Assembly: GCA_007130885.1 (NCBI GenBank)
Contig: SLRQ01000025.1
Span: 28,756-92,755, forward strand
DNA: 64,000 nt
Direction of reading: 5' to 3'
DNA from: Deltaproteobacteria bacterium
Lineage (GTDB): Bacteria > Myxococcota > Myxococcia > SLRQ01
Position 1 is the first letter of the stretch, and each line of letters starts with the position of its first letter. Below are positions 20,079 through 30,018 of this stretch, piece after piece. The notes beneath the pieces were generated by a model that made no database searches, had not been told where the DNA came from, and worked only from the letters and a program-made list of their open reading frames with translations. A program made the position numbers and the translations under genes.

Positions 20079-21443
20079 CTAGCAGGAGACTACTTTGTCC
20101 GGAGTTGCCATGTAGACCACGTTGCGGTGGCCTCGCTTTCCTCGGTACATGGCATGATCCGCCAGCTCCATTAGTCTGCGCTTGTCGGTAGTGTGCTCCG
20201 GATAGCAGGCTACGCCAACGGAAGCCGTCAAGCGAATTGCCTTGCCTTGATCCGAAAGGAAAAGGTGTTCTTCGAGGCCTTGACGCACACGCTCGGCAAC
20301 CCTCAGTGCGCCCTCTCTATCCGACTCGGGCAGCACCAGTACGTACTCGTCGCCACCGTACCGCACGGCGATATCTCGTGTTCTAATCTTGCTCTTGATC
20401 AAGGCGGCTACTTCCACCAACAGCTCCGAGCCTACCAGGTGGCCGTGCTCGTCGTTGATGGCCTTGAAGTTGTCCAGATCTAGAAAGAGCACGGCAAAGG
20501 GCTTGCCGCTGGCTTCGCCATGCTCGACGTACTGTTCCAGAATTCGGTGCAGATACCGACCATTGAAAAGCTGGGTCAGGTCGTCAGTGTAGGCAAGGTT
20601 TTGCGCGGTCTCCAGCCTGTCGAGTGCTTGGAGGGCCTGGGCGAGATGGTTCGCAAGGAAGTGAGTAACTCGCAGCGCCTTCTCGTCAAAGCTTTGATTT
20701 GCGCCGGGAAAGCACAGGATGCTTAGTTTGTCTCCAGGCACCGTGACCGGAATGCACGAGGGGTCCCCCAGTGTCCGCAGATCCTTGGGAGCCCGAGGGG
20801 AAACGGCGAAGGTTCCGTCTTTACCGTTGACCTGGAGCCATGAGTCGACTTGCGATACCTGGTCGAAATCGAGGGGCGTTCCGCTGCCGACCGCCGACTT
20901 GACGACTAGACCTTCCGGGCCGAAGGAGACCAGGAGGATCAGCAGCGAATCTGTGTGAGCTACCAAGGCTTCCGCCGCTTGATGGTATGCAAGATTGTGT
21001 TCCGTGGCGGCGGCTATTCGCGCCCCCGCCTGGGACAAAGCCAGGTGTTTTTTTAGGTCGATGTTTTCCCAGAGAAGTGAGCGGTACTCCGCGCAGCGGG
21101 TCACAGCCAGGCGAAGTGTCTCTAATGATGCGGGCTTGACCAAGTAGTCGAACGCACCGGCTTTGATGGCTCTGACAGCCGGGTCGACCATGTCGAGAGC
21201 GCTAATCATTATGACGCCGATGTCCGGGTCTATTTGTCTGGCCTGCGCCAAAACCTCTAGACCGTCCATGCCTGGCAGGATTACGTCGGTCACGAGAATG
21301 TCGAACTTGCTGGTTCTCAGTCTCTCGATGCCGGCTTCTCCGGTATCGACGCTCTCTACCTCGTGACCGGCCGAGAGAAGGTGGTCCGAGTACATTTGTC
21401 GGGCCAGCCGGTCATCGTCGATGAGCAGTATTCTTGTCGACAT
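20079..21443 (-). CDS. Response regulator / diguanylate cyclase (REC-[middle domain]-GGDEF)
   Basis: REC: ILLIDDDRLARQMYSDHLLSAG...DILVTDVILPGMDGLEVL; GGDEF: VRYGGDEYVLVLPESDREGA with upstream RTRD inhibitory-site-like motif. Confidence 0.93.
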   Translation of the reverse strand: MSTRILLIDDDRLARQMYSDHLLSAGHEVESVDTGEAGIERLRTSKFDILVTDVILPGMDGLEVLAQARQIDPDIGVIMISALDMVDPAVRAIKAGAFDYLVKPASLETLRLAVTRCAEYRSLLWENIDLKKHLALSQAGARIAAATEHNLAYHQAAEALVAHTDSLLILLVSFGPEGLVVKSAVGSGTPLDFDQVSQVDSWLQVNGKDGTFAVSPRAPKDLRTLGDPSCIPVTVPGDKLSILCFPGANQSFDEKALRVTHFLANHLAQALQALDRLETAQNLAYTDDLTQLFNGRYLHRILEQYVEHGEASGKPFAVLFLDLDNFKAINDEHGHLVGSELLVEVAALIKSKIRTRDIAVRYGGDEYVLVLPESDREGALRVAERVRQGLEEHLFLSDQGKAIRLTASVGVACYPEHTTDKRRLMELADHAMYRGKRGHRNVVYMATPDKVVSC

Positions 21444-21743
21444 GATGTCAAGCGCCGAAGGATAAAGATGGAGGAGTTCGGCCGGGTTCGCTCCTTGGCC
21501 GGCTCGATCGCCGAATCATGGTGTCTCCTCCCTCATGTCTAGTTGGCAGTGGAAGCTGTTTACCTCTAACAGATTTATCAGCGCCATGATGTTCGAATCA
21601 ATTCGGGGTTGTCTATATCAATGGTGCTTCCCAAGTCATTTGCTCTCCCCGGTCAGCTTGGGAGGTTGCAGCATACTCTGAGTATCGAGCAAAAACCCTT
21701 TTTCATCAGGAGGATACGTTTGTGAGGCTTGGACTGCGGCGTG

Positions 21744-21773
21744 TTGACACCCCGGCATCCACCGGGTTACATA
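21744..21773 (+). promoter_or_regulatory. Candidate sigma70-like promoter TTGACA-N18-TACATA with CCCGG-N6-CCGGG dyad in the spacer
   Basis: Direct reading of the 21444..21868 intergenic region upstream of the + strand RR gene. Confidence 0.4.
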
Positions 21774-21868
21774 AATGCAAGTTACCCAACCGTGTCAATG
21801 TGTGCGCCATGGTCTCGTCGTAGTGTGGGGGAGGCGGCGTTTCGATGGACAACCTAGGGGAGGGCTAG

Positions 21869-24499
21869 ATGCCCAGGAAGCTCCTGCTTGCAGAAGATAG
21901 CAAGACAATGCAGGAGGTGGTGAGGATCACCTTCGCATGTGAGGATTATGAAGTTCATGTCGCCGAGACCGGCGATGATTGCTTGGCAAAGACACGGGAA
22001 ATATCCCCGGATTTGGTCATTGCCGATGCTCGTCTGGCCGGCAAGGACGGCTACGAGGTAGCCGAGGCCTTAAAGGCCGACTCGGCAACGTCTTCAGTGC
22101 CGACCCTGCTGCTCGTCGGCTCGTCGGACCCCCTGGATGAAGCAAGAGCTGATCGGGCAGGAGTCAAAGACCACATAATCAAGCCCTTCGAAAGCCAGGC
22201 GTTGTTGGACAAGGTCAACTTGATTGTGACCGGCGAGAAGGGCGAGGAGATGCCCAGCCCGATTCCCGGGCGCTCAGCCGCGCCTGCCCCTACCCAGACC
22301 GGCCGTCCGCCGGCATCGGTGCCTCCTGCTCGTCCGGGAGTGCCCGGAGCGCCGGCTCGTCCGGGAGCGGCCGGAGCGCCGCCTCGTCCGGGAGTGCCCG
22401 GGGCGCCGTCTCGTCCGGGAGCGCCCGGGGCGCCGTCTCGTCCGGGAGTACCCGGAGCGCCGTCTCGTCCGGGAGTACCCGGAGCGCCGTCTCGTCCGGG
22501 AGTGCCCGGAGCGCCGTCTCGTCCGGGAGCGGCTGGAGCGCCGTCTCGTCCGGGAGTGCCCGGAGCGCCGTCTCGTCCGGGAGCGGCTGGAGCGCCGTCT
22601 CGTTCGGGAATGCCCGGAGCGCCGTCTCGTCCGGGAGTGCCCGGAGCGTCGCCTCGTCCGGGAGCGCCAGTCCCGCCGCCTCGTGCCGGTGGGCCGCAAG
22701 CGCCCGAACAAGGCGCTACGCCGCCGATGGAGGAGCACCAAGCAAATCAACAGACTGATTCCGTCGAGCCGAAGCAACCGGAGTCAAGGCATGAGGCTGT
22801 CTACCCCTCCGATGTGGAAGCCACGGAGACCGCCCGAGAGGAAGTCGTCGATTCTGGCTCGAGCGAAGGTCTGGAAGAGGATTTCTTCGAAGCTGACGCT
22901 GTACTCGATCCCGAGGAGATCGGGGTATCTCCGGGTACGGAGTCGGCGGAAAAGGATGCTGCTCCGTTCGAGCCGACCCATTCGGTGGTTGAGTCCGAAG
23001 ATTCGGAACTAGAAACGGAAGCTGTGCTCGAACCGGAGGACATTGGCGCTGTGCCGGAATTGGATACGGTCGCCGAAATGGAAGAGCCCGAGGGGGCGGA
23101 GGTCGAAGAGGCCGTCGCCGTCGAGGAGCCATCGGCGGTTGAGGCCGAAGAGACCGCCGAGGAGTGGCAGGAAGCGGCCGTGACGGCCGTGGCGGCCGTG
23201 GAGTCCGAAGAGGCGGAGGTCGAAGAGGCCGTCGCCGTCGAGGAGCCATCGGCGGTTGAGGCCGAAGAGATCGCCGAGGAGTGGCAGGAAGCGGCCGTGG
23301 CGGCCGAGGAGCCTGAGGAGCCCGAGGAGGCGGAGGTCGAAGTGGCCGCCGCCGTCGAGGAGCCATCGGCGGTTGAGGCCGAAGAGATCGCCGAGGAGTG
23401 GCAGGAAGCGGCCGTGGCGCCCGAGGAGGCGGAGGTCGAAGAGGCCGCCGCCGTCGAGGAGCCATCGGCGGTTGAGGCCGAAGAGATCGCCGAGGAGTGG
23501 CAGGAAGCGGCCGACGACGCGGAAACCTTCGAGGCGGAGGAGCAAGTAGAGGAGCTCGAAGAAGCATCCGATGCGGGTGACGACTTTCCTGAACCGGAGG
23601 TCGAGGATGATTGGGATCTTTCGGGTCTTTCAGATCCAATGGAGGAGAAAGAAACGGAAGATAGCTCGCCTGAACAGGAGATGGATGACGACCAGGAAGA
23701 AGGCTTCGAGCTGATAGAGGACGACGTTGATGTCGATGATGCCGATGTCTCCCCAGATACGGATGCCGCGGAGGCTTCTCTCGATGCCTCCGAACAGATA
23801 ACGGCGGAGACAAAGCCGGATGCTGCACGGGAGACCGAGCAGGAGCCCGAAGGAGTGGGTCGACCGGCGGATTCCGAGACTCTTGGTCCAGAAGCCGGTG
23901 GTTGGAGTTTGGATGAGAGCGCGGCGCCAAGTGAGAGTGCGGTCTGGGGCCCGGCGGATGAGGAGACAGAGGAAGCCCCTGTGGAGGCAATGGAGCTCGA
24001 CGCGGATGAAGTAGAGGTGATCGAGCAGCCTGACGCCGAGGCAGGCACGGATGAGACGGTGCCTGACGCGGAACCCATTGAAGCCGACGTGGAGGCAATG
24101 GAGCTCGACGCGGATGAAGTAGAGGTGATCGAGCAGCCTGACGCGGACCCCATTGAAGCCGGCGTGGATACGGTCGAGGCCGACGTGGATACGGTCGAGG
24201 CCGACGTGGATACGGTCGAAGCCGACGTGGAGGCGGTCGAAGCCGGCGTGGAGGCGGTCGAAGCCGACGTGGAGGCGGTCGAAGCCGACGCGGATACGGT
24301 CGAAGCCGACGCGGGCAAGGAAGAACCCCGCTCCGAAGGTTCTGACGATGAAGCGGTGCTTCGAGAGGCTCTTTCAAAGGCCAGTCGCGAGACTATCGAG
24401 AAGGTGGTCTGGGAGGTAGTCCCGGACTTGGCGGAGACGATAATACGCGAAGAGCTCGATCGACTGGTCAAGGAACGAGACAAGAAGGCCTCCGCCTAA
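21869..24499 (+). CDS. Response regulator with PGxPGAPSR collagen-like repeats, long acidic repeats and conserved helical C-terminus
   Basis: N-term KLLLAEDSKTMQEVVRITFACED...DLVIADARLAGKDGYEV; tandem PGVPGAPSR units; EEAVAVEEPSAVEAEE repeats; C-term ALSKASRETIEKVVWEVVPDLAETIIREELDRLVKE. Confidence 0.9.
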   Translation: MPRKLLLAEDSKTMQEVVRITFACEDYEVHVAETGDDCLAKTREISPDLVIADARLAGKDGYEVAEALKADSATSSVPTLLLVGSSDPLDEARADRAGVKDHIIKPFESQALLDKVNLIVTGEKGEEMPSPIPGRSAAPAPTQTGRPPASVPPARPGVPGAPARPGAAGAPPRPGVPGAPSRPGAPGAPSRPGVPGAPSRPGVPGAPSRPGVPGAPSRPGAAGAPSRPGVPGAPSRPGAAGAPSRSGMPGAPSRPGVPGASPRPGAPVPPPRAGGPQAPEQGATPPMEEHQANQQTDSVEPKQPESRHEAVYPSDVEATETAREEVVDSGSSEGLEEDFFEADAVLDPEEIGVSPGTESAEKDAAPFEPTHSVVESEDSELETEAVLEPEDIGAVPELDTVAEMEEPEGAEVEEAVAVEEPSAVEAEETAEEWQEAAVTAVAAVESEEAEVEEAVAVEEPSAVEAEEIAEEWQEAAVAAEEPEEPEEAEVEVAAAVEEPSAVEAEEIAEEWQEAAVAPEEAEVEEAAAVEEPSAVEAEEIAEEWQEAADDAETFEAEEQVEELEEASDAGDDFPEPEVEDDWDLSGLSDPMEEKETEDSSPEQEMDDDQEEGFELIEDDVDVDDADVSPDTDAAEASLDASEQITAETKPDAARETEQEPEGVGRPADSETLGPEAGGWSLDESAAPSESAVWGPADEETEEAPVEAMELDADEVEVIEQPDAEAGTDETVPDAEPIEADVEAMELDADEVEVIEQPDADPIEAGVDTVEADVDTVEADVDTVEADVEAVEAGVEAVEADVEAVEADADTVEADAGKEEPRSEGSDDEAVLREALSKASRETIEKVVWEVVPDLAETIIREELDRLVKERDKKASA
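22330..22680 (+). repeat. In-frame ~27-bp tandem repeat encoding PG(V/A)(P/A)GAPSR units
   Basis: Repeated ccgtctcgtccgggagtgcccggagcg-like units, no spacers. Confidence 0.85.
23090..23515 (+). repeat. In-frame tandem repeat encoding E(V)EEAVAVEEPSAVEAEE(I/T)AEEWQEAAV (4 copies)
   Basis: Four near-identical copies of gtcgaggagccatcggcggttgaggccgaagag...gaggagtggcaggaagcggccg. Confidence 0.85.
24150..24312 (+). repeat. In-frame 21-bp tandem repeat encoding (E-A-D-V-[DE]-[TA]-V)n
   Basis: gaggccgacgtggatacggtc-type units repeated. Confidence 0.8.
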
Positions 24500-24737
24500 C
24501 GTCGAAAAGAATACCCGGAAGTCACAGGGCGTCCCGTGAACGTTGGCCGTCTCGGCGGGCGGTAGAGGGCCAGGACCCTCATGCGAGTTCGAGGCGGTCA
24601 TGAGCCTTGCGAACGCTTTTCGGCGATGACCCCGAGGCTGCTCTTCCTCTTTCATATTGGCGGCCGCGGGGATACATTGCGCAAGTTTTCGGCGGATACC
24701 GCCGGCTTGGTCAACGAACAGTTCTGTGAAGGTGCCC

Positions 24738-27416
24738 ATGGAATCCAGCAGCGAAAATGTTTTGGACAAAGTCTATGATCCCGGCAGTGTCGAGCCCAGA
24801 TGGTACGAGCGCTGGGTAAAAGCCGGGTACTTTGAACCAGACGAGAAATCTGAAGGACCGGTCTTCTCGATCGTAATGCCTCCCCCCAACATAACGGGGG
24901 TTCTACACATGGGGCATGCGGTTACCGCCACCATCGAGGACATACTCACCAGGTGGCATCGAATGCGAGGCTACGTAACGCTATGGCTTCCGGGAACGGA
25001 CCACGCCGGCATCGCAACGCAGATGGTTGTGGAAAGAGAGCTGATGGAGTCCGAGGGGAAGAGCCGTCATGACCTCGGTAGGGAAGCTTTTCTCCAGCGA
25101 GTGTGGGACTGGAAGGGAACCTACGGTTCGCGTATCACCGAGCAGCACAAGGCTCTGGGAACGTCATGCGATTGGTCGCGAGAACGCTTCACGCTCGATG
25201 AGGGACTCTCCACCGCGGTTTGCGAGGTCTTTGTGCGGCTTTACGAGGAGGGGCTCGTTTATAGGGCTGACCGGCTGATCAACTGGTGCACACGCTGCCG
25301 CACCGCGCTTTCCGATTTAGAGGTAGAGCACGAGGAGCAAAAAGGTAGCCTTTGGCACTTGATCTATCCGGTCGAGGGAACCGACCGAAAGCTTGTCGTT
25401 GCCACGACCCGACCCGAGACCATGCTGGGGGACAGCGGTGTCGCGGTACATCCGGACGACGAGCGATATAAGGATCTCATTGGTAAGGAAGTGCGCCTTC
25501 CACTGACTGGGAGGCTGATACCGATAGTGGGGGACTCGATTCTGGTAGACCCCGAGTTCGGTTCAGGAGCGGTCAAGGTTACCCCCGCGCATGATTTCAA
25601 CGACTTCGAGACGGGGCTGCGGCATGGCCTGGAGCAGATCAGGGTCATCGACGACGAAGGCATCGTCAGCCGCGAAGGGGGGCCTTACGCCGGGCTCGAT
25701 AGATTCGAGGCACGCGAGAAAGTAGTCGAGGATCTCCAAAAGGCCGGTTTGCTCGAGAAGGTGGAAGACTACTCACTTTCTGTCGGAGGCTGTCAGCGTT
25801 GTGGAACGGTGGTGGAGCCGACTCTGTCATTGCAGTGGTTCGTAAAGGCGGACGTGCTTGCCGGCCCAGCTATGGAAGCCGTGGAGAAGGGCGAGACGGT
25901 CTTCATTCCTCGCAGCTGGGAGAAAACCTACTTCCACTGGATGCGTAACATACAGGACTGGTGCATCAGCCGTCAGCTATGGTGGGGACACAGAATTCCG
26001 GCCTGGTACTGCGAGGATGACCACTTGACGGTCGCCAGGAGCGCTCCAGATGCATGTGCTCATTGCGGGTCTTCCGAGCTGCGTCAGGACGAGGACGTCC
26101 TCGATACGTGGTTCAGCTCGGCCCTTTGGCCTTTTTCCACGTTGGGGTGGCCCGAAAAGACCAGGGATTTGGAACGTTTTTATCCCACCTCGGTAATGGA
26201 GACGGGCTTCGACATCATCTTCTTCTGGGTGGCTCGGATGATGATGATGGGAATCCATTTCATGGGAGAGGTTCCTTTCAGAACCGTTTATCTCCATGCG
26301 ATGGTACGCGACGATAAGGGTCACAAGATGTCCAAGACTCGGGGGAACGTAATAGACCCTCTGGAGGTAACGGAAAAGTACGGGGCCGATGCGCTTCGTT
26401 TTACACTCGCGGCGATGGCGGGCCAGGGCCGGGATATAAAGCTATCCCTGGACAGGGTCGCCGGCTACCAGGCCTTTGCGAACAAGATATGGAATGCCGC
26501 GCGTTTCGCTTTCATGAACTTGGAAGGCTATGCCCCGGACGGCAAGGAAGCGTGGGATAGGCCTCTCGATCTGGCGGATCGCTGGATTCTTTCCAGGCTG
26601 GATCACGCCATAAAGCATGCGAACGGATCCTTGGAGGACTATCGGTTCGATGACGCCGCCCGCGCGGTCTATTCGTTCTTCTGGCACGAGCTGTGTGATT
26701 GGTACATCGAACTTTCAAAGCCTGCCCTGAGAGGCGAGCTTGGCGAGCAGGCGCGTGGTTCCTCGCAGGCAGTACTAGTCCACTGCCTGGACGTTGCGCT
26801 TCGCCTCTTGCATCCATTCATGCCTTTCGTGACCGAAGAGATTTGGCAGAAGCTTCCATTGGGTGAGGACAGGCCGGAGTCCGTAGTTATCGCGACTTAC
26901 CCGGAATCAGCCGGGAGGGACTCGGCCTCCGAAGCGGCCATGGCTCCCTTGATTTCGGCAATAGGCGGGGTAAGGACCATCCGTGGAGAGACCGGTATTG
27001 CACCAAAGATTGAAGTTCCCATCATCGTGCAGGCCTCGCTCCCCCATGTGCGTGAGGCATTCCAGTCATACTCCCGCTACTTGGTGGCTCTCACCAACGC
27101 CGAATCCGTGGTTGTGGAAGATCCCGGTGAGCAACCGCCAAAGGCCGCCGTGCACGTGGGTGAGGGAATAGAGGTTTTTGTCCCTCTCGAAGGACTCATC
27201 GACATCTCAGAGGAGTGCCGGCGCCTCGAGGGAGGGTTGGAAAAGCTTCAAAAAGAGCTTCAGGGCCTGGAGCGAAGGTTGAGCAATCCAAAGTTCGTGG
27301 AACGAGCTCCCGAAGAAGTGGTATCTTCGGTCAGGGAGCGGGTAGCGGTCTTGCGGGAGCAGCAAGACCGTTTGGAGCAGAATCTTTCGCGGCTGAAAGG
27401 TAGCCGGGAGAATTGA
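24738..27416 (+). CDS. valS: Valyl-tRNA synthetase
   Basis: PPPNITGVLHMGHA (HIGH-type), WLPGTDHAGIATQMVVER, KMSKTRGNVIDP (KMSKS), C-terminal coiled-coil arm; start placed at MESSSENVLDKVYDP. Confidence 0.97.
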   Translation: MESSSENVLDKVYDPGSVEPRWYERWVKAGYFEPDEKSEGPVFSIVMPPPNITGVLHMGHAVTATIEDILTRWHRMRGYVTLWLPGTDHAGIATQMVVERELMESEGKSRHDLGREAFLQRVWDWKGTYGSRITEQHKALGTSCDWSRERFTLDEGLSTAVCEVFVRLYEEGLVYRADRLINWCTRCRTALSDLEVEHEEQKGSLWHLIYPVEGTDRKLVVATTRPETMLGDSGVAVHPDDERYKDLIGKEVRLPLTGRLIPIVGDSILVDPEFGSGAVKVTPAHDFNDFETGLRHGLEQIRVIDDEGIVSREGGPYAGLDRFEAREKVVEDLQKAGLLEKVEDYSLSVGGCQRCGTVVEPTLSLQWFVKADVLAGPAMEAVEKGETVFIPRSWEKTYFHWMRNIQDWCISRQLWWGHRIPAWYCEDDHLTVARSAPDACAHCGSSELRQDEDVLDTWFSSALWPFSTLGWPEKTRDLERFYPTSVMETGFDIIFFWVARMMMMGIHFMGEVPFRTVYLHAMVRDDKGHKMSKTRGNVIDPLEVTEKYGADALRFTLAAMAGQGRDIKLSLDRVAGYQAFANKIWNAARFAFMNLEGYAPDGKEAWDRPLDLADRWILSRLDHAIKHANGSLEDYRFDDAARAVYSFFWHELCDWYIELSKPALRGELGEQARGSSQAVLVHCLDVALRLLHPFMPFVTEEIWQKLPLGEDRPESVVIATYPESAGRDSASEAAMAPLISAIGGVRTIRGETGIAPKIEVPIIVQASLPHVREAFQSYSRYLVALTNAESVVVEDPGEQPPKAAVHVGEGIEVFVPLEGLIDISEECRRLEGGLEKLQKELQGLERRLSNPKFVERAPEEVVSSVRERVAVLREQQDRLEQNLSRLKGSREN

Positions 27417-27453
27417 GGGCCTTGAGTATCAAGAGCTCTAGGGGAGGTGGCCC

Positions 27454-28104
27454 ATGGGTCAGGGAGAGCACTTGAATCCAGCACGCACCGAGCGGATGTC
27501 TCGAACAGTAGCCAAGGACATTGCGGAAGCGACCGTGGCTATCGGTGACTCCGTTGTGTCCCGGGTGGCCGTACGGCTCTTGGATGGTCGAGATCCCATG
27601 GCCAACAAGACTTCGTGGCGTGATGTTGGAATGGCACTTTTGGCGGTTGGCCGGGTAGGGGAAGCCGTTGACGCTTTCGCCCGGTTTATCGGCCAAAAAG
27701 AGGATGGGCCCGATCCCTTGCTGGAGCGTCTGTCCGAAACGGAGGTCTTGGAGGTCTCCCGGGAAGGAGAATTGGAAGAGGCGCCAGGCGGCGATCTACG
27801 CGGTGAGGGCACGGCGGTTGCCTCCTCCAGTAAAAGAGCGAAGGCTGGAAGCTCTCGCGCGGCCGGGAAGACGAAGGCTATTGCCGTAAAGAAGGAAAGC
27901 TCGAAGGCCAATAGCTCCGGCGGCGCCAAGAAGAAGTCATCTTCGAAGAAGAAGACTAGGGCCGCGAGCGGCGGCGCCGTGCAGAAGAAGAAGGTGTCGA
28001 AGAAGAAGACCAAGGCCGCGAGCGGCGGCGCCGTGAAAAAGAAGGTGTCGAAGAAGAAGGCCAAGGCCAGTCCAGCCGGTGGTAGTAGGAGAAAGCCCAG
28101 GTGA
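27454..28104 (+). CDS. Hypothetical protein with histone-H1-like Lys/Ala/Ser-rich C-terminal tail
   Basis: KKKSSSKKKTRAASGGAVQKKKVSKKKTKAASGGAVKKKVSKKKAKASPAGGSRRKPR; 4-bp overlap with nadC. Confidence 0.75.
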   Translation: MGQGEHLNPARTERMSRTVAKDIAEATVAIGDSVVSRVAVRLLDGRDPMANKTSWRDVGMALLAVGRVGEAVDAFARFIGQKEDGPDPLLERLSETEVLEVSREGELEEAPGGDLRGEGTAVASSSKRAKAGSSRAAGKTKAIAVKKESSKANSSGGAKKKSSSKKKTRAASGGAVQKKKVSKKKTKAASGGAVKKKVSKKKAKASPAGGSRRKPR

Positions 28105-28955
28105 CGGTTCCTCCATATATGTCGAGGCTCATCGACCTTGCGCTCGAAGAGGACGTGGGACCTGGTGACCTCACCACGGAGGCTCTGATTCCAAGGGGGG
28201 CGCAAGGACAGGCACGAATCGTGGCCAGGGAAGATCTCGTGATATCAGGCATCGGCTCCGCGGAGGCGGTTTTCAGCCGACTGGATCCCGAGACGAGATT
28301 CGAGCGTTACGTGTCCGACGGTGATCGGCTGTCAGCCGGCGATACCGTTCTTCGGGTGATTGGATGCCTCTCCGTGTTGCTGACGGGTGAGCGGACCGCT
28401 CTCAACTTCATCCAGAGGCTCTCCGGGATAGCTTCGCTGACAAGGCGGTACGTCGACGCTCTTGCCGGGTCCGACACCAAGCTCTTGGATACCCGCAAGA
28501 CTACTCCTGGCTGGCGAGCACTGGAGAAGGCCGCGGTTCGTCATGGAGGTGGGTCTAACCATCGAGTGGCGCTGTTCGATGGGGTTCTAATAAAGGACAA
28601 TCATCTAGTGGCGGCCGGCGACATCGAGGCCGCTGTCAGGGCGGCGAGATCCAGAGCACCGGCTTTGGTGAGGATCGAGGTGGAGGTGGAATCGATCGGT
28701 CAGCTTCGCGAGGCCATCGATGCGGGCGCGGATGTGGTTCTCCTGGACAACATGGACGATGCTCTATTACGCGAGGCGGTGGACTTTGCTGGCGGGAGAG
28801 TTCTTCTTGAAGCATCGGGAAGGATTACTCTCGATCGTGTCCCCGCGCTGGCCTCGCTGGGCCTCGATTTCATATCTTGCGGCGCGCTCACTCATTCGGC
28901 GACGGCCGTGGATCTTTCGCTCGACGTCGAGAGCCCGGCCGGTCAACCCCAATGA
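28101..28955 (+). CDS. nadC: Nicotinate-nucleotide pyrophosphorylase (carboxylating)
   Basis: LALEEDVGPGDLTTEAL, GERTALNFIQRLSGIASLTRRYVDAL, LLDTRKTTPGWRALEKAAVRHGGGSNHRVALFDGVLIKDNH. Confidence 0.96.
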   Translation: MTVPPYMSRLIDLALEEDVGPGDLTTEALIPRGAQGQARIVAREDLVISGIGSAEAVFSRLDPETRFERYVSDGDRLSAGDTVLRVIGCLSVLLTGERTALNFIQRLSGIASLTRRYVDALAGSDTKLLDTRKTTPGWRALEKAAVRHGGGSNHRVALFDGVLIKDNHLVAAGDIEAAVRAARSRAPALVRIEVEVESIGQLREAIDAGADVVLLDNMDDALLREAVDFAGGRVLLEASGRITLDRVPALASLGLDFISCGALTHSATAVDLSLDVESPAGQPQ

Positions 28956-29013
28956 GACCAAATCTTTCAGGCGTATGCTCGAGGTTGAGCATGGCGTTCT
29001 CGGGGGATAACCT

Positions 29014-30018
29014 TTGGATGTGATGAGCCAGGTGGACGCAAGAGAGGCGATGGTGCTCGATCTGCTTCTGGAGGCGGACGGCGGCGTCGTGTCCGGACAA
29101 TTCCTCTCGGAGAAGCTGGGACTAGATCCATCCGAGGTTTATAGGCGGTTGAACGGTCTTCGATGTCGTGGGTACGGCATACAGCGCCTGCGTGGCGGCT
29201 ACCGTCTCGAGCAGATGCCTGACGCTGTTGGTCATCTAGAGGTAGGGGCATTTCTTACCGCGGCCGAGATTGGGAGGGTTATCCACCATAGGGAAAAGGT
29301 GCCGTCGACCAACGAGATTGCTTTTCGATTAGCAAGAGGAGGAGCGTTCCATGGCGAGCTGGTGGTCGCTGAACAGCAGGTCCGCGGCCGCGGCAGATGC
29401 GGGCGCAACTGGTTTTCTCCCGCCGGGCTGAACCTTTACTTCTCCGTTATTCTTCGCCCTGACCTGGAGACGGCTCGCGCTCCAGAGCTTACCTTCGTTG
29501 TCGCGGTGGCCTTGGCTAGAGCCCTGGGCGAAAGCCTGGAGGGGCCGGTGGGCATCAAGTGGCCCAACGATGTCCAGATTCAGGGAAAGAAGGTTGCTGG
29601 TATTCTCCCAGAGCTACACGCCAAGGGGAATTTGGTGGATTTTGTTGTAGCGGGTGTCGGCGTGAACGTGAACATGTCGGAGTCCGATCTGCCCGTTGCT
29701 CTTGCGGGAAAGGCGACCTCGCTTCGGATAGAGAAGGGAAGGACTTTTGGTCGGCCTCGGCTTCTAGCCGGTATTCTCGATGCTTTCGAGGACACATACA
29801 ATCAATGGATCGACGAGGGTTTCGGCCCTATTCGAGACGCTTGGCTGTCGCTGGATGTAACGCTTGGCCGCAAGGTGCGGGTGGGTGACGAAGGTGGTGA
29901 GAATTTGGTGGGTGAGGCGGTAAGCGTGGATGAGTCCGGAGCGCTAGTCATCCGGTGTCCGGATGGAGGGCTCGTCAAAGTAGTAAGCGGGGATGTTGCT
30001 ACCTTCCTTGGTGCTTAG
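29014..30018 (+). CDS. birA: Biotin-[acetyl-CoA-carboxylase] ligase with N-terminal HTH
   Basis: VPSTNEIAFRLARGGAFHGELVVAEQQVRGRGRCGRNWFSPAGLNLYFSVILRP, GIKWPNDVQIQGKKVAGILPE. Confidence 0.94.
   Translation: MDVMSQVDAREAMVLDLLLEADGGVVSGQFLSEKLGLDPSEVYRRLNGLRCRGYGIQRLRGGYRLEQMPDAVGHLEVGAFLTAAEIGRVIHHREKVPSTNEIAFRLARGGAFHGELVVAEQQVRGRGRCGRNWFSPAGLNLYFSVILRPDLETARAPELTFVVAVALARALGESLEGPVGIKWPNDVQIQGKKVAGILPELHAKGNLVDFVVAGVGVNVNMSESDLPVALAGKATSLRIEKGRTFGRPRLLAGILDAFEDTYNQWIDEGFGPIRDAWLSLDVTLGRKVRVGDEGGENLVGEAVSVDESGALVIRCPDGGLVKVVSGDVATFLGA

Noticed and set aside
22330-22680. Possible CRISPR-like repeat array
   Set aside because: Contiguous in-frame ~27-bp protein repeats with no spacers and no cas genes.
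22716-24483. Two long antisense ORFs (553 and 560 aa; Ser-rich and Pro/Arg-rich)
   Set aside because: Generated by codon composition of the acidic/proline repeat array on the opposite strand; no start context or domain.
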